Notes: a model not told the origin generated them from the letters alone. Shown: positions 45,692 to 55,490, counted from the first letter of the stretch. The stretch: DNA of 64,000 bases from Pseudomonas graminis (GCF_002093745.1 NZ_MTSB01000005.1:62001-126000); one strand, 5' to 3'. Translations and numbers: made by a program.

Positions 45692-46036
45692 TCAGCGGCT
45701 GCGGATCGGTACCACGCAGTCGCCCGCCTCGAATGTCAGAGGGGCTTCAAACTGCTGAAAGAACTGTCCGGAAACAACCTGCTCGAGAAACTGCGCCTGG
45801 TCTTCAGTCACCAGCGTCACCGGAGAGTACCCATCGGCATCGGGCAAGGCCAGCATGCGCGCCTTGCGCTCATGCGCCACGGCGATGAACGCCCTTTTTT
45901 CTTCATCGGACATGGCGGAAAAATAGTCCGACAGATTCTCCAGCGAGCGTACCGCCAGATCCTGATCGAGCTGATCGTCATCCGTGAACATCAAATGCCA
46001 GACGAAATCGAAAGATAGCTCAGCGAGGGCACGCAT
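45692..46036 (-). CDS. Hypothetical protein (114 aa)
   Basis: I do not recognise the family. The protein is acidic and helical in its first 75 residues (FTDDDQLDQDLAVRSLENL, MSDEEKRAFIAVAHERKARML) and carries no signal peptide or membrane helix. The codon pattern resembles that of neighbouring real genes. ATG 46036 has a weak GGAA site. Single gene, convergent with the RidA-like gene. Confidence 0.65.
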   Translation of the reverse strand: MRALAELSFDFVWHLMFTDDDQLDQDLAVRSLENLSDYFSAMSDEEKRAFIAVAHERKARMLALPDADGYSPVTLVTEDQAQFLEQVVSGQFFQQFEAPLTFEAGDCVVPIRSR

Positions 46037-46170
46037 AGACGGGGTTCCGTAGTGTTTCAGAGGCGCGAGATTCGCCTTTCATCATGATTCGGTCAAGCGG
46101 TAAAAATTGACCTGCGTCATGCCCAGTGCTTATCGCCATCGAAATTCGCTTTCCGCGAGCAAATATTGAG

Positions 46171-47415
46171 CTAACGGGTGGCTCGATAGAAAGGATTCTC
46201 GATCAGCAGTGCCATGCCCTGCCCTCCGCCCACGCAGGCGGCGGCAATGCCGTAACGCAGGTTTTCTTCGCGCAGTTGTCGGGCCAGGGTCATGACCAGA
46301 CGCAGTCCGGTGGCGGCCAGCGGATGACCCAGGCCCAGAGAGCCGCCCTGACAGTTAAGCCTTTCGATGCCCACTTCCAGTGTCTGCGCCACGGCAAGCA
46401 CCTGAGCGGCCTGTGCTTCGTTGATTTCCAGTCGATCGATGTCATCCAGCCTCAGCCCGCTGCGCTGCAACAACAGCTGGATGGCGGGTGTCGGACCGAT
46501 GCCCATGAACTCCGGAGCGACACCGACCACCGCGCTGGCCAACAGGTGCGCGATGACCGGCCGGTCTGACTGCGAAGCACGCCCCACCAGCGCTGCCGCC
46601 GCACCGTCGACCACCGCGCAGCTGTTGCCCGCGGTCTGCACGCCATCGGCGTGGATGGCGCGTAAACGCGACAACGCCTCCAGGCTGGTCGCGCGGGGAT
46701 GGCTGTCTTGCGTGACGCATTCAACCCTGCGCGGCAACTCTATGCAGCGCGGCTGGAACACTGCCAGTTCAAAGCACTCGTTGCTGACCGGAACAATTTC
46801 CGAAAGCCACCGGCCATCCACCTGAGATTGCAGGGCTCGCTGATGGCTGAGCAAAGCGTATTCATCCACCGCTTCGCGGTTCAGCCCGTAACGTCTGGCC
46901 AGGTTGTCCGCGGTGGCGATCATGTCCATGGCCGGGGCCGGATCGTAAAGCGCCTCCCAGAGAAAGTCCTTGAACTGCACGCCGCCGCCCAGCGCGAAGC
47001 CGTCCCGATGGGTGTACGCAGCAATCGGGTTGCGTGACATGGACTCGGCCGCCACACACAACGCCATCTGGCCTCCATCGCCCACATGCAGCGCCGCTTG
47101 CCGCAACACCTCGAAACCGGTGGCGCAGATTCGCTGCACACCCAGTGCCGGCACGCTTTGTGGCACGCCGCTGTACAAACCGATGTGCCGGGGCAGCAGA
47201 TACGCATCGAAACTGGCCTGTGCCATCGAGCCGGCCAGTACGCTGTCGACCCTCGACGGTGAGACCGCGGCGCGCGCCAGCACTTCCCGCGCAACCTTGA
47301 TACCCAGGTCAATGGGCGAAATCTTCGCCAGTGCCCCGCCGATGTCTACCCAGGGAGTGCGCACTGCATCGATGATTGCGACATCACTGAACGCAGAATA
47401 TTGACCGCCGCTCAC
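46171..47415 (-). CDS. Acetyl-CoA acetyltransferase/thiolase of the ferulate cluster
   Basis: A 414-residue thiolase with the acylated cysteine in VQRICATGFEVL (around 95), the histidine in NCQGGSLGLGHPLAATG, and the second cysteine in AACVGGGQGMALL. Thiolase genes lie next to fcs in other ferulate-degrading pseudomonads (aat), where a beta-oxidative side route was proposed but the main route is non-oxidative through Ech. The start is GTG at 47415, overlapping the fcs stop by four bases, so it is translationally coupled. Confidence 0.88.
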   Translation of the reverse strand: MSGGQYSAFSDVAIIDAVRTPWVDIGGALAKISPIDLGIKVAREVLARAAVSPSRVDSVLAGSMAQASFDAYLLPRHIGLYSGVPQSVPALGVQRICATGFEVLRQAALHVGDGGQMALCVAAESMSRNPIAAYTHRDGFALGGGVQFKDFLWEALYDPAPAMDMIATADNLARRYGLNREAVDEYALLSHQRALQSQVDGRWLSEIVPVSNECFELAVFQPRCIELPRRVECVTQDSHPRATSLEALSRLRAIHADGVQTAGNSCAVVDGAAAALVGRASQSDRPVIAHLLASAVVGVAPEFMGIGPTPAIQLLLQRSGLRLDDIDRLEINEAQAAQVLAVAQTLEVGIERLNCQGGSLGLGHPLAATGLRLVMTLARQLREENLRYGIAAACVGGGQGMALLIENPFYRATR

Positions 47416-49298
47416 GCCTTCGGTCCTGCATCCAGCCTGTCAGGATCGCGATTGCCATACAGTGCGTCGACTCTGGCCGCGCGCCACTGCAACACCGCGC
47501 GCTGATTGATCGACCCCTTGTCGGTGATCTCACCCCGATCAATGGACGCGGGTTCATCCAGCAACGCGATCCACTCCAGACGACTGGCGTTGCCGTTGGC
47601 GCCCTGATTCAGGCCTGCCAGCCATTCGGCGAACCACTCACGCACCGGCGCGCTGGCCAGTACTTGTGCATCGGTCGCCTGCGCGCCAAGACCGGCCAGT
47701 TGCCGACACTCGTGCAAGCGGGGGAATACCAGCGCACCCAGGCATTCGCGATCCGGTGCAGTGATGACGACGTCCTGAACGTACGGTGAGCCTTCCAGCA
47801 CCGCACGGTTGCGCATCGGGCCGACGCTGACAAACACGCCCGATGACAGCTTGAAGTCCTCGGCCAGACGCCCGTCGAACATCAGCCCCAGCCCTGGAGC
47901 GGAAGGATCGGCCAGCTTGATCGCATCGCCGGAACAATAAAACCCGTTCTCGTCGAACACCTCGGCAGTCTGCTGCGGCGAGCGCCAGTAGCCCGGCATG
48001 ATGTGCGGACCGCGAAAACGCCCTTCCAGCTTGCCGTCCACCGGCACCAGGCACACTTCACACCCCGGCGCAGGCAGGCCGATGTAACCGGCCATCGACA
48101 GCGGTCCGGTGGTAAAGGTGCAGGACGGCGCGGCCTCGGTCATGCCCAGCCCGGCCATCATGCGAATGCGTTCGCCACAATGCTGCTCGGCGACCCGGTC
48201 AAGGCGATCCCAGATGCTCTGCGACAGCCCGGCCGCAGCGAAGAAGAACAGCTTCATGCGCGAGAAGAATCGCTCACGCAGGTCCGCATCCTGCTCCAGT
48301 GCATTGACCAGCTCTTCCCAGCCCTTGGGCACGGTCAGGTAAGCCGTGGGCGAGATTTCCTTGAGGTTGCGCAGCGTCTCGGCAAAGCCCTGTGCGGTCG
48401 GCTTGCCGTTGTCCAGATAGAACGTGCCGCCGTTGTACAGCACGATGCCAAGGTTATGGCTGCCACCAAACGTGTGATTCCACGGCAGCCAGTCCACCAG
48501 CACCGGCGGCTCCTCGCCGAACACCGGGAAGGTCTGCAGCAGCATCTGTTGATTGGCGCACAGCATGCGCTGAGTCGTCACCACAGCCTTGGGCAGCTTG
48601 GTCGAGCCCGAAGTGAAGAGGAACTTGGCGATGCTGTCCGGCCCGCTGGCCAAGAATGCTGCTTCGGCTTCAGGACCGCCCGGCTGTTCGAGCAGGCTGG
48701 CAAAGCTCGACTGACGCCGACCGCTCACCTGTCCGCGTACGGTGATCATCGGTGTGTCGACCGGGATAACAGCGTCGATGGCGCGCTGGAACGGTGCGGC
48801 ATCGCTGACGAATACCAGCCCGGGTTGCAGCACGTCGCAGACATGCCGCAATTTGGCGAAATCCTGGGACATGACCGAATACGCCGGCGACACCGGGCAA
48901 TAGGGAATCCCGGCGTACATGGCGCCGAGGGCGATCTGCAGATGTTCGATGTCGTTGCCCGACAGCAACGCCAGCGGCCGCTCGGCTGAAAGGCCGTACG
49001 CCAGCAAGCCCTGCGCGATGGCGCGGACATCAACCAGCATGTCGGCGTAACTGACCTTGCGCCAGCCTCCCCGGCTGTCGCGGGCGGCAATAAAAGTCTG
49101 CTGCGGTCTGACATGAGCCCAATACACCAGCCGGTCAAGCAGCCGGTGGGGCAATTCGGCCAGCGGTTCGAGGGCACGCATGTGCAGAATGCCCTGCTCT
49201 TCGCGCACCTCGATGGGCGGATGACCGATGGAAACCTGACGATAGCGCGGCGAACCGGCTTCACTCTGCAACAACGATGATCTGATATCGGAACTCAC
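47412..49298 (-). CDS. fcs: Feruloyl-CoA synthetase
   Basis: Adenylate-forming enzyme that activates ferulate (and related hydroxycinnamates) with CoA and ATP. The P-loop motif is KFLFTSGSTKLPKAVV (about 225-240); YRSPQQTAEVFDENGFYCSGD and GRLAEDFKLSSGVFVSVGP are the later core motifs. I take GTG 49298 (GGAGAGAACGCCC spacing) giving 628 residues, close to the known enzyme; an ATG 15 bases upstream lacks a ribosome site. The substrate assignment depends on adjacent ech and vdh. Confidence 0.9.
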   Translation of the reverse strand: MSSDIRSSLLQSEAGSPRYRQVSIGHPPIEVREEQGILHMRALEPLAELPHRLLDRLVYWAHVRPQQTFIAARDSRGGWRKVSYADMLVDVRAIAQGLLAYGLSAERPLALLSGNDIEHLQIALGAMYAGIPYCPVSPAYSVMSQDFAKLRHVCDVLQPGLVFVSDAAPFQRAIDAVIPVDTPMITVRGQVSGRRQSSFASLLEQPGGPEAEAAFLASGPDSIAKFLFTSGSTKLPKAVVTTQRMLCANQQMLLQTFPVFGEEPPVLVDWLPWNHTFGGSHNLGIVLYNGGTFYLDNGKPTAQGFAETLRNLKEISPTAYLTVPKGWEELVNALEQDADLRERFFSRMKLFFFAAAGLSQSIWDRLDRVAEQHCGERIRMMAGLGMTEAAPSCTFTTGPLSMAGYIGLPAPGCEVCLVPVDGKLEGRFRGPHIMPGYWRSPQQTAEVFDENGFYCSGDAIKLADPSAPGLGLMFDGRLAEDFKLSSGVFVSVGPMRNRAVLEGSPYVQDVVITAPDRECLGALVFPRLHECRQLAGLGAQATDAQVLASAPVREWFAEWLAGLNQGANGNASRLEWIALLDEPASIDRGEITDKGSINQRAVLQWRAARVDALYGNRDPDRLDAGPKA

Positions 49299-49454
49299 GG
49301 GCGTTCTCTCCATCAAGGCACGCAGACGCCAAACAGTCGGCAGCGGTTCGGGTCAGGCGTGGCAGCGTCGGGCTGCAGCCTTGTTATTGTTGTACCTGGC
49401 TCACTGACGAAAACGGCGGTATGCAACAGGCCGTCATCGCCAGCGCGAGAGGGT

Positions 49455-50903
49455 TCAGATCGGGTAATGCCGAGGTCCGTTTTGCAAGGTCACCCAGCGT
49501 AACTGGGTAAAGTGCTCAATCGACGCCTTGCCACCGAAGCTGCCATAGCCACTGGACTTCACTCCGCCAAAAGGCATGTGTGCCTCGTCATGCACAGTAG
49601 GCCCGTTGATGTGGCAAATGCCCGACTCGACCCGTTGCGCCAGAGCCAGCGCACGGCCGGTGTCGCGACTGAAAATCGCCGCAGACAGGCCGAATTCCGA
49701 ATCGTTGGCCAGCCGCAGCAGGGCTTCGTCACCCTCCCCGCGGATCACCACCGCCACCGGGCCAAAGGACTCTTCGCGGTACAGACGCATGGCGTCCGTC
49801 ACCCCGTCGAGCAACGTCGGTTGCAGAATGCTGCCCTGCAACTGACCGCCGATCACCAGCGTGGCGCCCAGATTGACGGCGTCGTCGATCAACGCCTTGA
49901 TACGCGTCCCGGCACCGATGTCCACCAACGACCCCAGCACCGACTGGCTGTCCGCCGGGTTACCGGCACGCAGGGTTTTGATCTTGGCCGTCAGCCTGGC
50001 CACAAATACATCGGCCACCTTCTGATCGACGATCAACCGTTCGGTGGACATGCAAATCTGACCCTGATTGAAATAGGCGCCGAATGCGGCTGCTTCCACC
50101 GCGGCATCAAGGTCGGCGTCGTCCAGCACCAGAAACGGTGCCTTGCCCCCCAATTCCAGCAGTGCCGGCTTCAAGTGCCGGGCTGAAAGCTCACCGACGA
50201 TGCGCCCCACATGGGTCGAACCGGTGAAATTGACCCGACGCACCGCCGGGTTGGCAATCAGACGTTCGACAATCGCCGGCGCATCCGCAGGCGCATTGCT
50301 GATCACATTGACCACGCCATCGCCCAGCCCGGCGTCCTGCAATACCTGGCCGATCAATCGATGCACCGCCGGGCTGAGTTCAGAGGCTTTCAGCACCACG
50401 GTGTTGCCGCAGGCGAGCGGCATGGCGATGGCGCGTGTGGCCAGAATCACCGGGGCATTCCACGGCGCAATACCGAGCACGACGCCGCAGGGTTGGCGCA
50501 GGGCCATGGCGAAGCTGCCGGGAACGTTGGAAGGAATGACATCGCCGGTGATCTGCGTGGTCATCGACGCGGCTTCGCGCAACATGTTGGCGGCCAGTTG
50601 CACGTTGAAACCGTACCAGTTGGCCATCGCTCCGGTTTCTCCCGCCGCAGCGATGAATTCGTCACTACGGGCCTGTAATTGCTCGGCAGCCTTGAGCAGG
50701 CGCGCCCGCCGTTCGCCGGGCGGCAGCGCCGCCCAACCGGGAAACGCAGCCTGAGCGGCGGCGACTGCAGCGTCCGCGTCTTCCAGCGTCGCAGCCGCTA
50801 CCCGCGAAACCACTTCGCCGGTCACCGGATTGCAGCGTTCAAAAGTACGACCATCTCGGGCGGGGCACGACTGACCGCCGATCAGCAGGGGCACGTCCAG
50901 CAT
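49455..50903 (-). CDS. vdh: Vanillin dehydrogenase
   Basis: NAD-dependent aldehyde dehydrogenase of 482 residues that oxidises vanillin to vanillate. Catalytic glutamate in LLELGGKAPFLVL (about 255) and cysteine in FNQGQICMSTER (about 290) are present, with the FTGSTHVGR NAD-binding turn. It lies between ech and fcs, the defining context for Vdh. An AACAATAA motif overlaps the leader next to AGAGG, just upstream of the ATG. Confidence 0.92.
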   Translation of the reverse strand: MLDVPLLIGGQSCPARDGRTFERCNPVTGEVVSRVAAATLEDADAAVAAAQAAFPGWAALPPGERRARLLKAAEQLQARSDEFIAAAGETGAMANWYGFNVQLAANMLREAASMTTQITGDVIPSNVPGSFAMALRQPCGVVLGIAPWNAPVILATRAIAMPLACGNTVVLKASELSPAVHRLIGQVLQDAGLGDGVVNVISNAPADAPAIVERLIANPAVRRVNFTGSTHVGRIVGELSARHLKPALLELGGKAPFLVLDDADLDAAVEAAAFGAYFNQGQICMSTERLIVDQKVADVFVARLTAKIKTLRAGNPADSQSVLGSLVDIGAGTRIKALIDDAVNLGATLVIGGQLQGSILQPTLLDGVTDAMRLYREESFGPVAVVIRGEGDEALLRLANDSEFGLSAAIFSRDTGRALALAQRVESGICHINGPTVHDEAHMPFGGVKSSGYGSFGGKASIEHFTQLRWVTLQNGPRHYPI

Positions 50904-50950
50904 GTTGATTCCTCTTTATTATTGTTTAACAACAGCTAACAGCGTGACAG

Positions 50951-51781
50951 CTACCTTTTATAGGCTTCCAGCCCCGGTTTGATGCTCTTGTCGTCGAGGA
51001 ATTGCTTCATGCCTTGTTCGCGGCCACCCTCCTTGTCCAGCAGGCGAGACTGATCGAGCTTCGCGTACAGGTAATCTTCGTTCTGTTCCCAGGTCAGTTC
51101 GCGGCAACGCTTGAAGCCGTGTTTGGCCGCGCGCAACACCACCGGATTCTTTTCCAGCAGATTGAGCGCCAGATCGATTGTCACCTGACGCAATTGCGCC
51201 AACGGCACGCTTTCGTTGACCAGGCCCATTTCGGCGGCTTTCCGGCCATCGAAGGTCTTGCCGGTCATGATGTAGTACAACGACTGGCGATGGCCCACGG
51301 TGTCGGCCATGGCCTTGCTCACCAGGTTGCCTGGCGGAATGCCCCAGTTGATTTCCGACAGCCCGAAGGTAGCCTCATCGGCACAAATCGCCAGGTCACA
51401 CGCCACCAGCGGACTGAACCCGCCACCGAAACACCAGCCGTTGACCATTGCGATGGTCGGCTTGGCGTACATGCGCAGCAACTTCCATTGCCACTGCGAG
51501 GCTTCACGGCGAATCTTTTCCTGAAGAATTTCCGGACCCGCATCCACCTCGCGAAAATACTCCTTGAGGTCCATGCCGGCAGTCCAGGCTTCGCCAGCAC
51601 CGGTCAGCACCAACACACCCGCATCAGGGTCCTGTTCGAGTGTTTCCAGCACATCGATCATTTCCCGGTTCAGGGTCGGGCTCATGGCATTGCGCTTTTC
51701 GGGACGGTTGAGGATGACCCACGCGATACCCTGCTCAATCTCGACCTTGACGGTTGTCCAGCGACCTTCGTAATTGCTCAT
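50951..51781 (-). CDS. ech: Feruloyl-CoA hydratase/lyase
   Basis: Crotonase-fold enzyme of 276 residues, the length I recall for Pseudomonas Ech. It hydrates feruloyl-CoA and cleaves it to vanillin and acetyl-CoA. VLNRPEKRNAMSPTLNREMI, the oxyanion-hole region WCFGGGFSPLVACDLAICAD and FGLSEINWGIPPGN with the catalytic glutamate are seen. First gene of the leftward ech-vdh-fcs-thiolase unit. A MarR gene diverges from it across 210 bp. Confidence 0.94.
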   Translation of the reverse strand: MSNYEGRWTTVKVEIEQGIAWVILNRPEKRNAMSPTLNREMIDVLETLEQDPDAGVLVLTGAGEAWTAGMDLKEYFREVDAGPEILQEKIRREASQWQWKLLRMYAKPTIAMVNGWCFGGGFSPLVACDLAICADEATFGLSEINWGIPPGNLVSKAMADTVGHRQSLYYIMTGKTFDGRKAAEMGLVNESVPLAQLRQVTIDLALNLLEKNPVVLRAAKHGFKRCRELTWEQNEDYLYAKLDQSRLLDKEGGREQGMKQFLDDKSIKPGLEAYKR

Positions 51782-51792
51782 GGCATGCTCTC

Positions 51793-51867
51793 TTGTTCTT
51801 GATCGGAAGATGACTCAAAGCTAAACCGCAAATATAGTTATGTCAATTAACCATTATCGTAGTTAAT
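51793..51867. promoter_or_regulatory. ech/MarR divergent control region
   Basis: ATTAAC (51846-51851) and GTTAAT (51862-51867) are inverted around ten bases in the centre of the gap between ech and the MarR gene and make a plausible operator. AAGAACAA (minus strand, 51793-51800), 12 bases before the ech start, fits the AANAANAA motif recognised by Hfq/Crc. Confidence 0.45.
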
Positions 51868-51991
51868 CAATATCTTTGCACTCCGCCCGAATAGGCTGGT
51901 CACAGTCACGTATGCCCCATAGCTATCGTTCGCCAACCTCGGCAAACTGATCGGCTGATTGACCCACACCATCAAAAGGACCGCATTTTCA

Positions 51992-52480
51992 ATGGCCAAG
52001 CCCTCCGACATCGCCGACGCTTTTCAGTCTCCTGCCCAGGCTGCCGAGGCACCTTTGCCCACGGACTCTGCGCTGGATGATCTGATCGGTTATGCCATGC
52101 GCCGGGCACAGCTCAAACTGTTCCAGAACCTGATCGGGCGCCTTGCTGTTCACGATCTGCGTCCTGCCCAGTTCTCGGCACTGGCGATCATCGAGCAGAA
52201 CCCAGGCCTCATGCAGGCTGATCTGGCCAAAGCGCTGGCGATCGAACCGCCTCAGGTTGTGCCATTGTTGAACAAGCTGGAAGAACGTGCGCTGGCCGTG
52301 CGTGTTCGCTGCAAGCCGGACAAGCGTTCGTACGGCATCTTTCTCAGCAAGACGGGCGAGACGTTGCTCCGCGAGCTGAAGCAAATCGCGGTGGACAGCG
52401 ATCTGGATGCCACCTCAGCGCTGGATAACCAGGAACGCCGGGACTTGCTCAGGCTGCTGAAAAAAGTCTATCTGACGTAA
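51992..52480 (+). CDS. MarR-family regulator of the ferulate genes
   Basis: The 162-residue winged-helix protein has DLRPAQFSALAIIEQNPGLMQADLAKAL and PPQVVPLLNKLEERALAVRVRCKPDKRSYGIFLS, the recognition helix and wing of MarR proteins. MarR regulators next to ech/fcs (FerR, FerC, CouR) are released by hydroxycinnamoyl-CoA thioesters. ATG 51992 is preceded by AAAAGGA at 11 bases; an in-frame TTG at 51959 is less likely. Confidence 0.9.
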   Translation: MAKPSDIADAFQSPAQAAEAPLPTDSALDDLIGYAMRRAQLKLFQNLIGRLAVHDLRPAQFSALAIIEQNPGLMQADLAKALAIEPPQVVPLLNKLEERALAVRVRCKPDKRSYGIFLSKTGETLLRELKQIAVDSDLDATSALDNQERRDLLRLLKKVYLT

Positions 52481-52528
52481 GACCATTGCCTGCGGCAACG
52501 CATGAACGTTGCCACTGATGCCGCCGAC

Positions 52529-53851
52529 CTACCAGAGCGGCAAGCTGTACTGCACGATAAAGCGCGTCTGGTTTTCATCACGAAAGGCTGCGCCTGCCGG
52601 GAAGTCATTGCGGTAGATGGACTTGCGTGCCAGCAGCGCGACGTTCTTCATTGGGCCGCTTTGAACGACGTAGCCCAACTCCATCTGAAACTCGCGCTCT
52701 TTTCGATCATCGGCATTGAAGGCGGTCAGCTCAATGTTGTCACCCCGCACATAGCGCAGGCGGCTGCGCAGCCCGACCAGGCCCAGCGCAGTGAAATCGT
52801 AGTCATAGATGGCTTGCCAGGTACGCTCTTTGGCGTTGAGGAAGTCGGAGCTCATGGTCATTTCGCTCAGCCCCATCAGCTCGGTGCCCGACACATAAGG
52901 TGTCGCCGTGTCGCCGCTGGAATGCATGTAGCCCAGGCTGACACTGTGCCCTCCCCACTTGTAACCGAGCAGGGCCGACAGGTTCTGATTATCGACCTCT
53001 CCGGCTTTTGCACTGCCGGTGTCGCTGCTGAAGAAACTGCGCAGATCGGTGGTCAACACGCCGTTGCCGATGTCCAGCTTGTGCAGCAGTGCCAGGGTGT
53101 TCTGGGTGTAGAGGTCGGCCACTTCGGCGTGATAGACACGTACGCCCAGCTCTTTGGTGAGCTGATAATCACCCCCGGCATAGGCCATGTGCGATGAGGT
53201 CGCCGCACCGTTGAAACGACGGTTCGGTGCGGCAATGGTGATGGCCTGGTAGTTGGTGGAGTCACGCTTGTTGACCCGGTCGATGTAGCCAGCGTTGAGT
53301 GTCAGGCCGTCGAACTCCTTCGAGGTCAGTGCAGTGCCGCGGAAGGTCTGCGGCAGCAGACGTGAAGGACTGGCAAAGGCAAACGGCAGAAAAATCGACA
53401 CATCGCCGGTTTTGATCGTGGTCTGGCTGAATTTCAGCTTGCCGGTCAGCGCCAGCCGCGAATACTCGTCAGCGGCGCGTCCGTCGCTGGCGGACACGGG
53501 CAAAAGCTCGGTGCCGCTACGGTCCGGCGCAGAGTCCAGCTTCATGCCGACCAAGGCGCGTGCATCAAGGCCGAAGCCCACCGTCCCTTCGGTAAAGCCC
53601 GACTCGGCATTCATGATGAAGCCCTGCGCCCATTCCCGGGTAGACGTTTTGGCGCCATCGTCCTTGTAATCACGGTCCATGTAGTAATTGCGCAGCGTCA
53701 GCGTACCGTGGCTGTCATCCAGAAAACCCTGAGCCCACGCAGGATCAGGCAGCACACTGATACCCAGCAAGCCGAGCACAAGGCTGCGGTTTATTCCACG
53801 ACAAAACGGGACCGACACAGCGGCGGCTGCATCACGAGCGTGCATTGGCAT
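52529..53851 (-). CDS. OprD-family outer-membrane porin
   Basis: The 440-residue protein has a signal peptide (cleavage likely after PAWA, near residue 40) and the OprD pattern: GFLDDSHGTLTLRNYYMDRDY at the mature start, REWAQGFIMNAESGFTEGTVGFGLDA, and terminal aromatic residue in QYSLPLW. OprD-family channels (e.g. OpdK, OpdP) carry aromatic acids and amino acids. Position between ferulate genes and an aromatic-acid permease suggests hydroxycinnamate or vanillate uptake. AACAACAA (minus strand, 53871-53878) lies 20 bases upstream of the ATG. Confidence 0.9.
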   Translation of the reverse strand: MPMHARDAAAAVSVPFCRGINRSLVLGLLGISVLPDPAWAQGFLDDSHGTLTLRNYYMDRDYKDDGAKTSTREWAQGFIMNAESGFTEGTVGFGLDARALVGMKLDSAPDRSGTELLPVSASDGRAADEYSRLALTGKLKFSQTTIKTGDVSIFLPFAFASPSRLLPQTFRGTALTSKEFDGLTLNAGYIDRVNKRDSTNYQAITIAAPNRRFNGAATSSHMAYAGGDYQLTKELGVRVYHAEVADLYTQNTLALLHKLDIGNGVLTTDLRSFFSSDTGSAKAGEVDNQNLSALLGYKWGGHSVSLGYMHSSGDTATPYVSGTELMGLSEMTMSSDFLNAKERTWQAIYDYDFTALGLVGLRSRLRYVRGDNIELTAFNADDRKEREFQMELGYVVQSGPMKNVALLARKSIYRNDFPAGAAFRDENQTRFIVQYSLPLW

Positions 53852-54176
53852 ATTCGGTTACCACTTATTGTTGTTGTTTTTGGGTTCGGTCCGGCGCTTG
53901 ATGGCAGACCTTGAGCAGAGAATTGAAAGATTACGCGCTGGCGTCAATCGAAAATGACCGATAATCGAACGTTAATATTATTAACCACTTTCCATAAGCG
54001 TCTCCACCTCAAACCTAAGCTCATGTTTCTCAATGAATAAATGCGCTTTTTCTCAGGATATCTGCGCGGATTCTTTTTTTAGTTATTTTTGTTACCTTGA
54101 TTGGCACTTGTCCTGACGCTGGTTTGGTGGTCGGGAACAGGCTTTGCACACAACAAAAACAACAATGAGGCTTGCC
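53852..54176. promoter_or_regulatory. Divergent porin/permease control region
   Basis: No gene. It contains the 15-bp palindrome GTTAATA-T-TATTAAC (53971-53985), whose TTAAC half-sites recall those upstream of ech. Hfq/Crc-type AACAACAA motifs are present before both genes: 53871-53878 (minus) for the porin and 54158-54165 (plus) for the permease. Confidence 0.45.
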
Positions 54177-55391
54177 ATGAACAGTCCGCTGCGTCGTTCG
54201 ACGCTGACCATCGTCTTGTGTTTCATCGTTGCCCTTATCGAAGGATTTGACCTGCAGGCCGCCGGTACGGCCGCAGCAGGATTGCGTCAGACCTTCGCCC
54301 TGGACCCGAAAATGATGGGCTGGGTGTTCAGTGCCGGCATCATCGGGTTGCTGCCAGGTGCATTTTTCGGTGGCTGGATCGCTGATCGCATCGGCCGCAA
54401 GAAAATCCTCGTGGGCGCGGTGCTGCTGTTCGGCGTCTTTTCGCTAAGCACCGCCTATGTACAGACCTTTTCCGGGCTATTGCTGGTGCGTTTTCTGACC
54501 GGCCTGGGCCTCGGCGCCGCCCTGCCCAACCTGATCGCGCTGTGCGCCGAAGCGGTCGGCGAACGCCATCGCGGCCTGGCCATCAGCGTCATGTACGCGG
54601 GCGTGCCACTGGGCGGTGCGTTGGCGGCGGTGGTCGCCGTGTTCACCAGCGAGCACTGGCAGACGACGTTCATCATCGGAGGGCTGGCGCCTTTGCTGGT
54701 TGTCCCTTTGATGATCCTGTTGCTGCCCGAGTCCAGCGCGTTCAACCAGCAGACGTCCGCCAGCACCGTTAGGTACTCGGCCACTGGCGCGTTGTTCGGC
54801 GAAGGCAGGGCGCGTACCACACTGGCCCTGTGGATCGGCTACTTCTTTACCCTGACCGTCATGTACATGCTGCTCAACTGGTTGCCTTCGCTGTTGATGG
54901 CTCAGGGGTTCAGCAAGCCACAGGCGGGGATGGTGCAGATGCTGTTCAACATCGGCGGTGCCTCGGGCTCATTGCTTGGCGGGCTGCTGCTGGATCGTTG
55001 CAACGGCATCAAGGTCGTGTTGTTCGTGTATGCCGGTTTGCTGGTGGCGCTGGCGGGTGTGGGCGTGTCGGTCGGGATCGTACCGATGGCGATGGCCGGG
55101 TTTGCTGCCGGGGTGTTCGTCATGGCTGCGCAACTGGTGCTGTACGCTTTGGCGCCGCCGTCCTACCCCACTTCGGTGCGCGCCACTGGCGTGGGGGCTG
55201 CCGTTGCAATCGGACGCCTCGGCTCGGTGGCCGGTCCGTTGGCCGCCGGGCAGTTGCTGGGGGCCGGTGCAGGAACAGCCGGCGTGCTGCTGGCCACATC
55301 GCCAGGCCTGGTGATTGCGGCTCTGGCGGCGATCACCGTGCTGTCGCGTTCGACACCTCCCGAGAAGCATCAAATCAAAGTTGCCGGCTGA
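54177..55391 (+). CDS. MFS transporter, aromatic acid:H+ symporter (AAHS) family
   Basis: A 404-residue, twelve-helix permease. The AAHS signatures are visible: VALIEGFDLQAAGTAAAGL in helix 1 with the essential aspartate, GGWIADRIGRKKILVGA in loop 2-3, and FLTGLGLGAALPNLIALCAE in helix 4. AAHS members import 4-hydroxybenzoate, vanillate and hydroxyphenylpropionates. ATG 54177 follows GAGG, which itself follows the AACAACAA motif. Divergent from the OprD porin, giving a paired outer/inner membrane route. Confidence 0.92.
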   Translation: MNSPLRRSTLTIVLCFIVALIEGFDLQAAGTAAAGLRQTFALDPKMMGWVFSAGIIGLLPGAFFGGWIADRIGRKKILVGAVLLFGVFSLSTAYVQTFSGLLLVRFLTGLGLGAALPNLIALCAEAVGERHRGLAISVMYAGVPLGGALAAVVAVFTSEHWQTTFIIGGLAPLLVVPLMILLLPESSAFNQQTSASTVRYSATGALFGEGRARTTLALWIGYFFTLTVMYMLLNWLPSLLMAQGFSKPQAGMVQMLFNIGGASGSLLGGLLLDRCNGIKVVLFVYAGLLVALAGVGVSVGIVPMAMAGFAAGVFVMAAQLVLYALAPPSYPTSVRATGVGAAVAIGRLGSVAGPLAAGQLLGAGAGTAGVLLATSPGLVIAALAAITVLSRSTPPEKHQIKVAG

Positions 55392-55420
55392 ACAGGCTGG
55401 CACGCGCCGCACATCAGAAT

Positions 55421-55490
55421 CGGACGCAGAGCGTTGGAACGAGAGCAAGGCCAGGCCTCTCTCGTTCCGCACGCTCCAGTGCGTTGACAC
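55421..55490. repeat. REP-like intergenic hairpin / bidirectional terminator
   Basis: GGAACGAGAG (55436-55445) and CTCTCGTTCC (55459-55468) form a 10-bp stem flanked by GACGCAGAGCGTT and GCACGCTCCAGTGCG. The wording is that of the interspersed repeats common between Pseudomonas genes. It lies between the convergent permease and SphA-like genes, where it may stop both transcripts. Confidence 0.6.

Noticed and set aside
48003..48989. 328-codon plus-strand frame antisense to fcs
   Set aside because: Shadow frame; fcs on the minus strand has all adenylation motifs.
54093..54112. Sigma-54-like sequence (TTGGCACTTGTCCTGA) upstream of the AAHS permease
   Set aside because: The -12 element reads GA instead of GC at the required position, and no activator sites are seen nearby.
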